In this document: positions 11,267 through 23,021 of the stretch, in pieces
Position numbering within the stretch: position 1 is the stretch's first letter
How the letters are laid out: each line of letters begins with the position of its first letter
DNA from: Tenebrio molitor
Lineage: Eukaryota; Arthropoda; Insecta; Coleoptera; Tenebrionidae
DNA length: 64,000 nucleotides
Assembly: GCF_963966145.1 (NCBI RefSeq)
Contig: NC_091049.1
Location: forward strand, 7,936,001 to 8,000,000
Direction: 5' to 3'
Program-made: the position numbers and the translations under genes
Notes under the pieces: generated by a model
What the model saw: only the letters and a program-made list of their open reading frames with translations
Database searches by the model: none
What the model was told of the DNA's origin: nothing

Positions 11267-12479
11267 CACAGACAATTAAACTATAGTAAGACTGTCAAAT
11301 GGGATTACATTTTCGGAGACGCGCTCAAGTGGCGCTGCCCGAGCGTTAGGCCAAACTAATGTATAACAAGTTGCATATCTGACTAGTTTCTGTATACCTA
11401 GTTGCCTATTTTTTTTTTCAATTTGATTTAAATTGATACTTATTTAAAAAAAATAAAAACGACAAATTAAGTATTAAACATTTTAATACAAATTCTAACA
11501 TATACAACAAATTAGTAGTTCATTAAACGAGTTTGTGTGTAAATTGGGATTTTTTGGGCATGAGTGGGCTAGTTTAAAAGGCGAGTGAAACTGAACTGAA
11601 GGGTAGATCTAGTTCAATAATTTGATTTTGCGTTAACTTTTAAAATTTCTGGAGATAATTTTAGAATCGTGCAAAAGATTTTTTAATTTTGAAATTGTTT
11701 TTCGCTGATAAGACTACTAACTTTCTTGCATTTAAGTACTTGCAACACACTAGAAGATTTTGTTGGGTGTCTATTTTGGGCCTTGGGCATAACAGGAAGG
11801 ATTAGATTCTCTACAGTGGGAATTTCAGTAATCGTAGAATTTTCAATTTGTTCAGCTGGTCTAACATTGTTTGTTGAAGTTTGCTTGTCTTCACGAAGAA
11901 AAATCGACGGCCGGGCGTATTTATAGAGTTTTGTTTTTTGAGTAAAGAAATTGTTGGTAAAATGTTTCTGGCAAATAAAGGCATTATCTGTTTTGAAGGG
12001 TGGTGCAACATTTACCTTCGTTTCCTTTGTTCTTCTAATTTTGGAAATTTAAAATCGCCGATCTTGTTGTTTACAAAGCATAATTTAAGTTTAATTTTTC
12101 CCATATCCAAATAAATAAAATAAAAATTGTGATCTGAAAAACCATATTTCGTACTTTTTCAAAAAGAAAAAGATAACTTACCAAATAAAAACATAACGAA
12201 AAATAATCTGAAGATACTGGTTTGGAGTAATTTATTTTGTAGAACAATTTATAAAATTTATTGACTAAACCTTGACAGAAATTAGAAAATTCAAAATTAC
12301 TGATGACATTATTAATTAATATTCAAATCAACCTTCTTTTTAAACGGAAATTCCCGATCGGATTAACGAGTAAATTCGGTAATTTAGTTTGGCCTAACGC
12401 TAGAGCAGCGCTAGTGTTGTCAGTGTCTCCTATGTTTTATACGGGTTTTGAAAGTCTTAAATTCTGTTGATGGTCTGTG
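11267..12479 (-). mobile_element. P-like non-autonomous element, copy 2 (8-bp TSD)
   Basis: A 1213-bp inverted copy of the element at 3851-5025, again bounded by cacagac/gtctgtg and flanked by a perfect 8-bp duplication TCTGGAAC (11259-11266 and 12480-12487). It sits inside the hAT element, so it arrived after the hAT. It carries the same degenerate THAP frame on the minus strand (about 11640-12170). Together with copy 1 it makes a 1.2-kb inverted repeat pair around 6.2 kb of DNA. Confidence 0.8.
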
Positions 12480-12804
12480 TCTGGAACTGTCCAACTGTCA
12501 AGTCAGAAGTGTCAGAACAAGAAAGTACAGTTTCAACTATTGGCGCGGGCGGCAAATTTGAAATAAATAACCAACTGGTTAATAACGATAATTTACTTGA
12601 CGTTATTAACTGGACAATTGACCGGTTAATAACCGGATTATTATCTTCCTTATAACACTAATTTTGACACGTGCTTTCGTTAATTTCGCTGGCTGTTCGT
12701 TGGCTACCATGGCTACACAATCACAATACACATGCGCAAACAACAAAACTTTTGAACGATTGAGAGTAACGAGACAGCAATATGTTACATCTCTTTATTA
12801 TTAA

Positions 12805-13104
12805 GGTTCTCGATGATAAATAAGGTAGCGACAACTCATTGTTCGTTTTTGAGACGCCAAATTAAAAGAGAGGACATATCGACAAATGCCGTGAGTGTGA
12901 CAAAGATAGAATATGTCAGGGAGTTTTGTAGAACCAGTAGAACTAACTTGAAATTGTATGTCTCAGACAGCTTGACAGCTATGACAGATTCAGATTTATT
13001 CACGATATATTTAATCTCTGATTTACTGCAATATTTTTTATGCTGCAATATTTGAAATCGCAATAGCTAAAACGTACAGTCTTTCATCTTTACTTTTGCA
13101 AGAA
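12805..13104. other. right flank of composite block, no gene seen
   Basis: The first ~28 bases continue the target sequence also found intact at ~19.3 kb; after that similarity to 19.3 kb stops. No convincing ORF or repeat. Confidence 0.4.
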
Positions 13105-13194
13105 ATGTTCACATGTTCATCTTGTTCAACAATAGCGCAGCTGAAAAAACTGCATCTTAAGTTTATACGCCACGATGTAATTATTCTGTCTCAG
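13105..13194 (+). CDS. possible first exon encoding one C2H2 finger
   Basis: Thirty codons from ATG at 13105 to a good splice donor, CAG|GTAAGA. The peptide has the finger pattern C4-x2-C7-x9-H17-x5-H23 (MFTCSSCSTIAQLKKLHLKF). Short N-terminal exons of this form occur in insect transposon-related and zinc-finger genes. I found no downstream exon in the window before the mariner remnant, so this may be an orphan exon. Low confidence. Confidence 0.3.
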
Positions 13195-13735
13195 GTAAGA
13201 ATAAAATATGATTACACATTAATTTTTAATTGTGTCGGAATCGCATTATGGATTTTCTTATACCTTTTTACACAATTTTAAGTCTAAAAATTTGGTTACA
13301 GGAAAAACGATAAAGTGACGAGTTTCTTCTGTAAATTTTAAGACCTGTGAAATGCAAAGTTCCTCCAAAACTGAACAAGTTTAGGCTTGTGGAGATAGAA
13401 ATATACCTTACTAATTAGGTTTTTTAGTTTGGAACAAGGAAAGGAAACTAATATAGTGAGTACTATCTTAAAATATTTTTACTATGACCAATATACAGCA
13501 ACACTTACAGGTGTAAAGACACAGTTGCAGATAGATAGACCTAATGGGGGTCTGTGTATTGAGCTGGGATGTTTCACTCTCAAAACTCTTATGTACAATT
13601 ATTTTTAATTGAACTGATTCTGAAGTAACTGGAAATTATCGAATTCCCTATTGATTTTTGGGTAGTTTACATGTTAGTGAAGCACTGTAAGTCTGAACTG
13701 TTAAATATGATTATGATGTGATTTTCAGTAAGTTT
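13195..13735. other. no feature seen
   Basis: AT-rich sequence without a supported gene, repeat or RNA. Confidence 0.4.
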
Positions 13736-13739
13736 TCAA

Positions 13740-14721
13740 CAAAGCCACACAAAGGGAGTAAAAAAGAGGAAGCAACTCCTGAGTTGTTCTTCGGTAGGGA
13801 TATGGCTCCTAAATACTACATTTGTAAGAAAGAAATCCAGAGGATTTAAATTGGGGGATCATGCAGGCCAGTGTCGTGAACCGCCATGACCTATCCATCG
13901 ATGAGCATACTGTTGATTCAAAATTTCTCAAACTTGTCAACTGAAGTGTGGTAGTACGCCGTCATTTGAAACCAGTTGTTAGCACAAAAAAGAAGTGGAA
14001 TGTCTTCACGCAAACTGGGAAGTTCTGCATTCAAAAATTCTGCATAAATATCTTCCTCTAACCATGCAGGAAATTCAAAAGGTCCTATCTAAGGAGAGAA
14101 GTTAGATGACATGTAAAGTAATTTCTATTAAAGACATACCACATGATTGCCTAATAGACCAGCCCACAAATTTATATAAAATCGTTCCAGAAATGCTCTT
14201 GAAAATAGGTCATGTAGATTTTCTTCCACCCAGATGTGCCAATTATGCGCATTTTAACATCCGCGTCTGCCGAAAATTGATTCATCAGAAAACAAAATCT
14301 GTAAAACAAAATTAGGATTGTTTTCTTCTAGATTTAAAAGCCACGTACAGAATTCCCGTCTGGCAGGGTAATCTTCTGCCTGCAAATGCTGCACACGCGT
14401 ATAATGGTATGGACGTCGTCGTTCAGTCTTCATCACTAGATATACTACAGAAGTTTTCAAAATATTCAATTCCTGATCAACGTCTTTAATGCTTTCGGTA
14501 TTTTCTTCAAAGGCATCTAAAATAGCCTATTCGTTCTCAACAGTGCGTACAGTCATAGGAATTTTATCTGTCTCGACTGTTCGTGCAATAACACTCGTTT
14601 TGTGGTCGGGATGATTCCTGTTAGGAAAACGTTGGGCATAAACCCTTGCTGTCTCTCTAGCATTCCCTCCACATTTTCCGTAAATTATCAATATTTCCAC
14701 ATAATCCGCTGCAGAGTACAT
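13740..14721 (-). pseudogene. mariner transposase remnant (HTH plus partial DDE)
   Basis: Translation starts MYSAADYVEILIIYGKCGGN, the N-terminal helix-turn-helix seen in insect mariner transposases. An in-frame stop at 14527 is followed by a recognisable core: RPYHYTRVQHL, then FVLQILFSDES with the catalytic Asp. Another stop follows at 14254, then NAHNWHIWVEEN. Beyond about 14100 the sequence drifts through stops and frame changes. It cannot make an active enzyme. Confidence 0.7.
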
Positions 14722-15017
14722 GATGAAAGAGCATGGTTGACTACAACGGCTGTACTGACGGGATTTGAATGAAATTTTGACACTGACGTTTCCCAAAAGT
14801 TTTATAGTTGGTCAGTTTATTGAAAACGTAATAAAATATGCAACCTAACAACAATTACGGGAAATACACCTGGATGGCTTAAAACGCTTTGATTGGTTCT
14901 TTTCTTGAATACCGTTCAAGCTAGAAACATTTTTCTTCTGGATTATTTATTTGTCCATTTTTTTTGGAGATTTTTCCTCTTTTCTCTGGGGAGCGAGTTC
15001 TGGGACACCCTTCTGTA
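13740..15017 (-). mobile_element. mariner-type element, one terminus preserved
   Basis: The 5' end relative to its transposase is intact at 14993-15017, where the inverted terminus reads tacagaagggtgtcccagaa on the minus strand and stops at TA. The transposase pseudogene follows. I could not find the matching terminus on the left side; the edge near 13740 is where coding similarity ends. Confidence 0.6.
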
Positions 15018-15152
15018 TTACTATCAATTTGCCTCATAAAATTAGAGAACTTTTTTATTTAAACCACATAGAAATATGTCACTATTTTTGGCGATGAGTC
15101 TAGTACATGGTATGGTTAAAGACGAATTGTCGCCAAAAGCTCAAGTTTTTTA

Positions 15153-15158
15153 TTTATT
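15153..15158 (-). terminator. possible poly(A) signal of P transposase gene
   Basis: The first AATAAA on the minus strand after the stop codon lies about 180 bases downstream, within an A/T-rich run. Confidence 0.4.
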
Positions 15159-15333
15159 TTGAAATTTAGTTTAGTTGTGTAATGGGTAAAATTTCAGAAT
15201 TTTTAATGTATTTGTAAGATATGTATTAAATATAATTGTTTAAAAAAAATACTAATTTTGCTGTTCAAAGTGTGAGTCATCCATAATTGTTCAAATTATT
15301 CATTCAATGGGTGATTCCCCTATTTCATTAATT

Positions 15334-18300
15334 TTAATATATGCGTTTTACAGCTAAGCGCATACCAATACTTTTGCTGCCACATTTTGGTTCATTTTCT
15401 TGTTGCTCATATTTCTTATTTAAGCGCCTAAGTGTAAAATAAATTCTGGACTTGAGATATAAATTGACTAATTTTGCTCTTATGTTATGGCAGGCAGGGA
15501 AGTTTTGGGTGTTCAAACTTAAGTAGGTGTCACTGATCGCTTTAAGGACAGTCGCCCTGTTAATTAGCGCATGTTTGAATTTTCTATAATGTTGCTCTGC
15601 TCCTTGCAACAAATCAAACACTTGTCTGCAAAATAAATTAAGTATAATATAATCCCTAATAGTAGAGTGATTAAAAATTAAATAATTACCGTGAGGGATA
15701 CGTTATTTTATTAGATAGTGCCTTTAGTTCGGTGAGTCTTTTGAATTCTGCTATTTGAGGGTCACTGGATGTAGTTTTAAGACTTTCTAAGCAGATTGTA
15801 CATTCCAAACCAGCATTCACTATCAGCTGATGAACGGTTCTGCCTGTTAAATAATAAAGGCTCTGTATTTCTTCATCACTAGTTTCCTCTATTTCCTCGT
15901 CATTTATCGGAATGGGTTCCTCTTCGATTCTTTCAATGGGTTTGGTATTCAAAAAGTCTATTAAATATGAAGAATCATCAGCAGCGTAATTGCCTGACCT
16001 GATCGGTTTGAAAAACTGTGCTACTGAGATGATTCTTAAAGCCATTTTAAAGAACTTTGGGCTTGGAACTGGGTTAATGAACCTTACCATCGAAAATAGA
16101 TTCTCTAACGCATCTTGCGTAAAACGGCCTAAATATAGAAAATTAAAATTTTTTGTTTCCAAGTAAAATTTTGCCAATTCTATAGCATTGGTGGATGCCA
16201 AAAGTACTCCCGTTTGAACTGGTTTCCACACTCCTAGAGGTCCAATCTTGATATTTTCAAACAGGTAAATTGTCTGTTGTAAAAATTCTATAGCGTTCGT
16301 ATAATTTACTTCATTATCTCTCCCAAGCGCCAAAGTTCTCCTACGACTAGTCACTAATTTAAACCATGTATGCATTGTTTCGCAAAACCATGCTGTCGTA
16401 ATGGCTTCTTTGTGGAGTAGATCTCGTTCCACACAGTATCTCAGAGCAGCTGCTGTATCGTGATTCAGGAGTCTTACTGCCAGACCAACTTTCATTTTGT
16501 CAAAATGTGACGGCTTAACGCAAGACTCTGTCAATGATGGAGCAAGCTTTAAATCACCATAATCTATGTGCAACAAACATTTAATATGACTTATGTCGAC
16601 CACGTTTGTTGGTAGGCAATATGCTTCGACAAATGATTCAGGAATAATGATTTGTTGCCCATTTGTTAAATGACCTCTTAAATTTTTAAAAATATGTGGG
16701 GGATCGGGGTGAAAATATAATTTCCTGGAAGGGTCAACTGGGTGCGGGGTTGAATTTTTGATAACCTCATGTCTTCCAGCGTGGATGTTATAAAGCCTCC
16801 AGATGGCTTGATTTTGACCACCCATGTCGCTTATTATAGCATCCACCTGCAGTCCCATGTGCTCTGCCTTTGAAATAAGGCTATCAATATCGGTTTTGAC
16901 ACTATTTGCATCGAAAGATTTGCCCGTAAAATGGTAGCCAACAACTTGCTTCCACCTAGATGTTACACCAGCTAGCATATACACTAATCCATGTGTGGCA
17001 ATATCTTCATACTGCTTAGTCGAGGAAGGCAGCGTTGGTTTTCCTAGAATTGAGCTCGTGCTGGGGTCAAAGTCTAATTTAGCCGTTATTGCCATTTCGT
17101 CAATTAAAATAGCACAATGTTTCTCTTCTGCAGCCATCAGCACAACTTTTGGTTCCATAGCTGCTAATACCTCATTAAGCAACCCGGGGCAAAATTTCAG
17201 ATGCTCTATCCTTCTTTGAAGAGTACGGTGCGTTGGTAAAGGTTGACCGATTTCTCTGAGAACGTCATATCCAATTGTACCACATGCTAGTCGCAACTTG
17301 TAGGCTTTCATCATTGTGGCATCGGACCATTTGATACCCCTCATAGTTTGCCTACTTAAAGAACATTTTTGGTCGTCGTTGAGAAGCAGAGGTAGATTCT
17401 CTTTGATTTTATTTTGTTCCGTTCGTAGCTTTTTGTTTTGATTTCGCAACAAAATAATTTTGCGTTTGTACCTAGCTACTTGTTTTTCCAATCTCCTAAC
17501 GTATGCATTGCGTCTGAATATATCATCATCGTTAGTGTTAGTCGGGAGAGGTGATGGACTGCCAATATCGGAAGGAGTATTTGCAGGGTCAGGTTTATCA
17601 GGTAAAAAATTAGGCAGCATAGTGGTTGCGGAATTTGGGAATTCAACAGAACTTGTAGTAGGAGTAGGTTGAATTTCTTGCAGAGGATCTAGGCAAAAAA
17701 TAAAGAAATGAAAAATCTCGTCAACCAAAGATATTCATTCACTCAACTACTATTTTTATTGTTTTCAATATGTACATATCGTAATAATATATATACATAT
17801 ATATGTAATGTTAAAATGCTCACTTAAAACTAATTCAGTACCAATGTTGGATAAAACTCATCTTAAGGTGAATGCAGACATGCAACAAAACATCGTAACG
17901 TAACAATTTTTTGTTGCGCCTCGAAGATACTGTGTTCTCGAGGTTAAGTAACATAGCGCGTATCATGGGCGCGAACATATCAGTCGTTGACTACTGACTG
18001 ACCCTAGAGTCCTAGACTTATAAACGCTACTTTCTTACGCCCTTTAGTCCAGACTTGCACACATGTGGTGCAACATGAGTGCGTAACATTTTTTTTGATG
18101 CGACCCTGTAATGTTACTGAGTGCCGTCCAGACTTGATACGCGTTGATGTTACGTTACGATGCTCTATTGGATGTCTGTACACACCTTAAGGGAAAAATA
18201 ACAGTTCTCGCACGTATTTTTGTAATCAGTGGTGTGATGTAGGTGTGTGTAGAGTGTTGGATCCTCCAGATGTGCAGTATTTTCGTACAATGAAATACAG

Positions 18301-18754
18301 AAAACATGTTTGGTAGTAGGAATAGTACCCATTGTAACATTTTACTCACCAGAATTGCAATTACATACAGCCTCGGTTTTCATACCTAAATATAAATGAG
18401 GTAAAGCATCAGGCTTCAATCTTACCTCCCTTCCTAAACCAAGTCGTGGACACACTTCAAAATCATTTTGACAGAAGTGTTTCTAAAAATGGGTAATTAG
18501 CTAAAACATTGTTGTGCTTTATTTCACTAACATACGCAACACACTCTCATTCCTTTAACGAAGCTTTTAGATCTGCCCAATAAACTCAACCATTTTTGTC
18601 TCTTCAACAAGTTTGTTGCACCTAAAACAGTATTAATCACAAAATAAACGTATTAATACTGCCTCCTAATGATTTTACCAGTGGGTACTCTGAAGAGCTT
18701 GAATCCTTTTTGCGTGGTGTTTGTACATTTTGGTACACAGCAAGTACAGACCAT
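15334..18754 (-). CDS. intact P-superfamily (THAP9-like) transposase, 5 exons
   Basis: Five exons join in frame with GT-AG introns: 18679-18754, 18536-18621, 18386-18482, 15690-17688 and 15334-15625. They total 2550 nt, 849 residues plus stop. The THAP domain spans residues 1-86 over three exons: C5-x4-C10, invariant W36, C53-x2-H56 followed by F57, and the closing LKPDALPHLYL. A coiled coil follows at ~145-185, then a helical region (~195-246). The RNase-H-like core shows D283 (ILIDEMAI), D374 (IISDMGGQN) and the D612/E615 pair in FTQDALENLF. The last exon encodes the P-type C-terminal region. Length compares with 751 residues in Drosophila P and 903 in human THAP9. The product would bind element ends by THAP and cut and paste DNA in the nucleus. 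I found no terminal repeats, so it could be an active element with unseen ends or a domesticated gene. Confidence 0.88.
17863..18190. mobile_element. TTAA-flanked MITE in an intron of the P transposase
   Basis: Bounded by TTAA, with ~50-bp imperfect inverted ends (TTAAGGTG..AGACATG.. and catcgtaacgtaaca). It lies wholly within the intron between exons 3 and 4, so splicing should remove it. TTAA duplication suggests piggyBac-type mobilisation (inference). Confidence 0.7.
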
Positions 18755-19304
18755 TTTCAACCTGAGCAAGCACATCACTGTCGTAAAACAATGAAAACTC
18801 AAAACGAACCAAGTGCTTACCTAATTAACAGACTGAAAATAAACGGATCTACAAACTATGGCAAGAAAATGTAAATATCAAAATTAAACTAAAACAACAA
18901 ATTCTTAACAAAAACGACTAACTATGAAAGAACACGAACACAAAATATAACGAAAATGTCTATCAACGTAATTTTAAAATCGAAAACTGGACACAGCACA
19001 AAATAACCTTGGGCGATTTGAAGTTCTCAGTTTTGTTGACATTAGTTAGAGGTGTGCATATGTTTTTTTTTCAGTGCATTAACTAGTTATTAATTTGGTA
19101 ATGAATGAAATAGATAAAATTTATTCGATTTAAATTGTTGGAGCATTTTGTAAATAAACCAGAAAGCAGTTACAAATATTGCAATACGAGTCGCAAAAAC
19201 AATTTTTGAATAGTGTACGTGGTGGAGTTTTTACCGACATGAACCCGATCTCTACTCAGACATTAACTCCAAATTAAGTGAGATAGCAATATTCGTCGCA
19301 ACCG
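18755..19304. other. upstream region of P transposase, no feature seen
   Basis: Probably contains the promoter and 5' UTR of the transposase gene. I searched for terminal inverted repeats matching sequence downstream of 15334 and saw none. Confidence 0.4.
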
Positions 19305-19532
19305 TTGTCGTTACCTTATTTATCATCGAGAACCTTATTTATTATTGCTTGCCAGCGCTTCAGCGGCATTACTCTCAACTATTATCCCTACTCCCGATAT
19401 TTTTTAAAGAGCGAATACCCCCTGTGTGGGCCGTTCTGTGCAGCAAGCGGCCTGTGGCGTGTGTTGTTATTTATTAATGTTTTAATAGCGTTTGCTGTTT
19501 GGTACATCAAATTGTTTTTAACGGGTAAGTAA
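19305..19532 (+). other. uninterrupted copy of composite-block target; possible exon
   Basis: About 19310-19430 joins, without a break, the sequences found on either side of the 2770-12804 block (in reverse orientation). A reading frame continues to a hydrophobic stretch (LLFINVLIAFAVWYIKLFL) and a GT at 19526 in the context cgg|gtaagt. It could be the exon of a small membrane protein, but nothing confirms it. Confidence 0.35.
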
Positions 19533-19623
19533 ATGTCTTGATATTTATTAAATGTTATAAGTAAAATATAATTTGTCTGCTTTCCGTTCATTTTCAAAGG
19601 TTGTGTCGAAAATTAAAGTCTAG

Positions 19624-20004
19624 TATAATTCAGAATAAGTGGCATCGCGGTAGGCGTTGAGTCTCTAAAGTGAGCTTTATATTATGTCAAAAAATTTAGT
19701 AAACATGTGAAACCGTCATTACTTTATTCTGAGGTTATGCATTACATAATTTTGACATGGTTTTCACCCACAGCAGAGATAACCTCCAGACAAATAATAC
19801 ATTTTTCATAAATGAAAGAAGGAAATTCCAAATACTTATAACAAGAAAATAAACACAAAACGATTCCAATGATAATATCAAGGCCAAATTAAAAGCGAAG
19901 GTTACCAACAGCATCGAAACTAGGGTATTATTAGCAAGGGTCTTGCTGCCAACGTAAATTTGAATTTCCAAGGCCTACCGCGATGCCACTTATTCTGAAT
20001 TATA
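19624..20004. mobile_element. TA-flanked MITE, 30-bp TIRs
   Basis: Perfect inverted ends taattcagaataagtggcat.. (19626-19656) and complement (19972-20002), each followed by TA. The interior is non-coding. Confidence 0.8.
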
Positions 20005-20344
20005 ATATACCTATTATATAGTTGAATTTTTTTAATAAACAATTGTCAAAACGTTGTCTTGTTGGTATGAGCCAAACTGTGATTTTCATGATAATACGAT
20101 TGGTCACATTGAGTGTCAACATTTTTTTATGTAACTGAGCCTGCGCCCTAACGAGCGAGAGTTTATTTCAAATTCGAAAAGGTTTATCCTGATTTCTCAT
20201 TAAATTTGTTTTGAAAATGAATTCACGGAAGAAAGGTATGGGAAGTGAAGTGAACATAACCTTAACCATGATTTGGTGTCAAATTGTTATACAGCTGGTC
20301 CATATGTCCAAATTTTAGGGTGGTACAGTATGGTTTTTTACTTC

Positions 20345-20411
20345 ATTTTGACACTGACAATTGTTTATTAAAAAAATTTCACTATACCTAAACAATTGTC
20401 AGTGTCAAAAT
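20345..20411. repeat. perfect 23-bp hairpin
   Basis: 20345-20367 (attttgacactgacaattg..) and 20389-20411 are exact complements around a 21-base spacer. Could be a minimal foldback element or a stem-loop RNA. Confidence 0.7.
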
Positions 20412-20847
20412 CGGGTATAAAAGTAGTTCGTATCGCTTTAAAATGGAAAATTAAGAAATTAGATCTACATTACGTACCGCGTACCCCAATTTGAGGTGAG
20501 CAATACACCGTGTTCATAAAATTCTTCAATAAACGCTTGTTAACGCCATACAACGAAATTTTTTTCTGATTTTTTCTGTTTATGAAAAAAAAAGGACTGT
20601 AATGGCCAATCTCACCGTCGTAGTTTAAAATTAAAGAGAGCTTAAAACCTTGGTTACAATTATTAAAATCGGGTAATCTTGTAGTTTACGTCGCCCAAAC
20701 TGCGCATCTCACACGCGCAGCCCCGTTGATGTAATGCTCTGCATTGTTGCCAGATATTAATGGTGATATGGTGATGTATGTATATGATTCCAATACGTTT
20801 GTTAATTGATCTGTTTCTCTGGTTTAGTTTGTGTTTGGTGCTTTTAT

Positions 20848-21989
20848 TAGTGATGGATAAATGGCCGGTCATTTATTTTTGGTCAAAGTTGACCGGTCCT
20901 TGATCGGTCAATTACCAGTCATTATTGGTCAAAAAGTAGGAACTAGTTAAACATCACAAAATGATTCTTTCAATGTCAAGGATTATTTTAATACCAAATA
21001 ATTTTATAAGATTTATTGATCGATAAATTATTGTTATAAAATTGTATAAGTGAGGTTGAGTTTGAATTGTTTGAAGTTACAAAGCTAAAGTCAAAACGAA
21101 ACATGACAGGGCGGAGCTTAGGATGCGCGGTCTCCAATTTACCGCTGACAGGGGCGTATCATACAGTCGTCAGTTTAGGGGCAAAAACTTAACCAAAACC
21201 CAATTTTCTCCATCTGATGAAAGAAATTCTACACCGAGGTCATCTACTTTTGTTGTAGAACCTTTAAGAGAATAATAAAAACTATCTTCATCTTCATAAC
21301 ATTCTCTTAACATACTCTGTATAGCGTAAACAAAAGAAATTTTTTGACTCCGCCGCTGTCATATACGTAAGCTGGATTCAACTGATCTACATTCGTCTTC
21401 TGCGCAAACCACGTGATGTCATGTTTCGTTTTGACTTTACCTCTACTTTGTTTTTTCTTTAACATATTTGCTTGAACTTGAACTTTTTGTTAATTTAAAA
21501 CGCTTTAAAACTTTCAACACAACTGTGTGTGTATTTTCAGATTTTTAGTTTCTTTTAAAATACTTAAACATTCGTTTAGAATTTAAAAAAGTAGGTAAGT
21601 ATTTTATGAAAATAAAAATATATTGTGTCTTGTTAAGAAGACACACAAACGATTGAAAAACAAAAACCACTTCTTCCTAATAGATAAAAAGCTTAATAAT
21701 CGTTTTCCACAATGTTCTTTATTAAAGTTTTAAATTTTTCTTTGTCATAATTTACTTATTTATTGTCATAATCCATTTCTTCATTGTCAGCAGCTACGTA
21801 AATGAAATCAGACAACCCAACATAACCTCATCTCATCAGTCAAACAGTCATCATATCCTATAATCTTCAACATTATAAGCGGGAAATTTAAATTTTAAAA
21901 ATGACTGGTCAAATTCGTCAAGTCATTGACAATTATTGACCGGTCAAATGGGTCATTGACTAAGTCAATTACCGGACCTCACAACACTA
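20848..21989. mobile_element. hAT-type MITE with perfect 8-bp TSD
   Basis: Ends TAGTGATGG and caacacta are flanked by GCTTTTAT at 20840-20847 and 21990-21997. Sub-terminal repeats of the ggtca/gaccggtca kind recur in both directions near both ends, as hAT transposases use. No transposase inside 1142 bp. Termini resemble the hAT at 8047-12660 in the first bases only. Confidence 0.85.
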
Positions 21990-23021
21990 GCTTTTATTAA
22001 TTTTGTTTAGGAACAGTGGGTGGTAGAGGGGCTACTGCACAAAGTATAATGGTATAATTAAAATTGCCGTCACGTGATCTTAATTGTGAATTTTCTCTTA
22101 TTAAATACAAATAAATAAGTCTTGAGTAAAAGATTTGTAACTATTTTTAAAGTGTGTATAATATTCTGCTACAATTTTGTTCTCTTTAGTATTGGTCATT
22201 TTTAAATTTATTAAAAAAAAATATTAATCATTAAATATAATGTGCCATTGATGTTATTGGGCGACTCTGTTATGTTTAGTTTAGTATGGTAAAGAGTTAA
22301 TGATTTTTAAAATGTTGACAAACGAAATCACAATCGGAAAAATCTTCAAAACTGACAATTATTAACTGGCAGTTAATCCATTTTGTCGATTTTGACTAAT
22401 TTATCACTTCATGGACAAAATATAATTATTCTAATTTAATAAATCGAGAAATTATGCCTGATTTACTAAAAAAAAGCAAAAACAATATAAGAAAAAAACA
22501 TAATTGTAATGAGGGAGTAAATGATATGAATAACATGTTTTTCACTTTATTTGTAAAAACAAAAGGTTATTAAATTTAATTATGATTTTATGCCAATTTT
22601 CTCTGAGGAAGGAATTCCTTGTGTTGAAAAAAAAATAAAAAAAAAAACGTGAAAACAATTATAAAGAGAATTATCAATTCCTAAAGCTTGTTTTAAATTT
22701 GTATTATTGATAGGTAATCTATTCATAAGCCAGATTGCGGACTCTAATTATTCCATGTTCAGTACCGTTGATGTATACAAGTATATAAAAAAAGCTTCAC
22801 CGGGGTTGTGGATGCTGGAAAGGTGTTTTTATTGTTAAGCTTTTGTCTGTTGTTATTTGGCGTTTTTTTGTTCATGTGTTGATGTAAATTACGTATTATG
22901 CTGTTATACCCACACTATACAGTTTATATTAGGACTTATGTAAGCCCAAAATGGCATGACATTAATAAATGTTGATTTTATTTCATACTTCCCTGACCTT
23001 GTGCTTATTAAAAAAATAATA

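Larger units (their letters stand above)
8047..12660 (-). mobile_element. hAT element carrying a broken transposase
   Basis: The left end (gtgttgtaaatttaccgg) matches the clean end TAGTGTTG at 54833. The right end reads ataacacta and is followed by ATTTTGAC at 12661-12668. Sub-terminal ACCGGT-type motifs repeat on both sides. A P-like element (11267-12479) is inserted 5' of the transposase. No matching 8-bp duplication exists at the left edge: ATTTTGAC is instead next to the 54833 end, so the two halves were separated by rearrangement. Confidence 0.65.
2770..12804. mobile_element. 10-kb composite block bounded by ~130-bp inverted repeats
   Basis: 2770-2914 and 12661-12804 are near-identical inverted repeats (ends TTAATAATAAA..). 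Flanks on both sides join up in the uninterrupted sequence at about 19.33 kb, which shows a genuine insertion or rearrangement there, with a TTAA or TAA duplication at the edge. Inside lie a Crypton, a hAT element, two P-like elements and several MITEs. No single transposase spans it, so it is best read as nested elements within a long-TIR element. 54480-54832 carries the inverted counterpart of its left interior, suggesting that the true TIR is longer than 130 bp. Confidence 0.6.

Noticed and set aside
2770..12804. A Maverick/Polinton or other large self-sufficient element
   Set aside because: Long end repeats fit, but there is no polymerase, integrase, packaging ATPase or capsid gene. The coding remnants belong to Crypton, hAT and P elements with their own edges.
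16995..17672. Plus-strand open frames opposite the P transposase
   Set aside because: Antisense shadows; the minus frame carries the conserved motifs.
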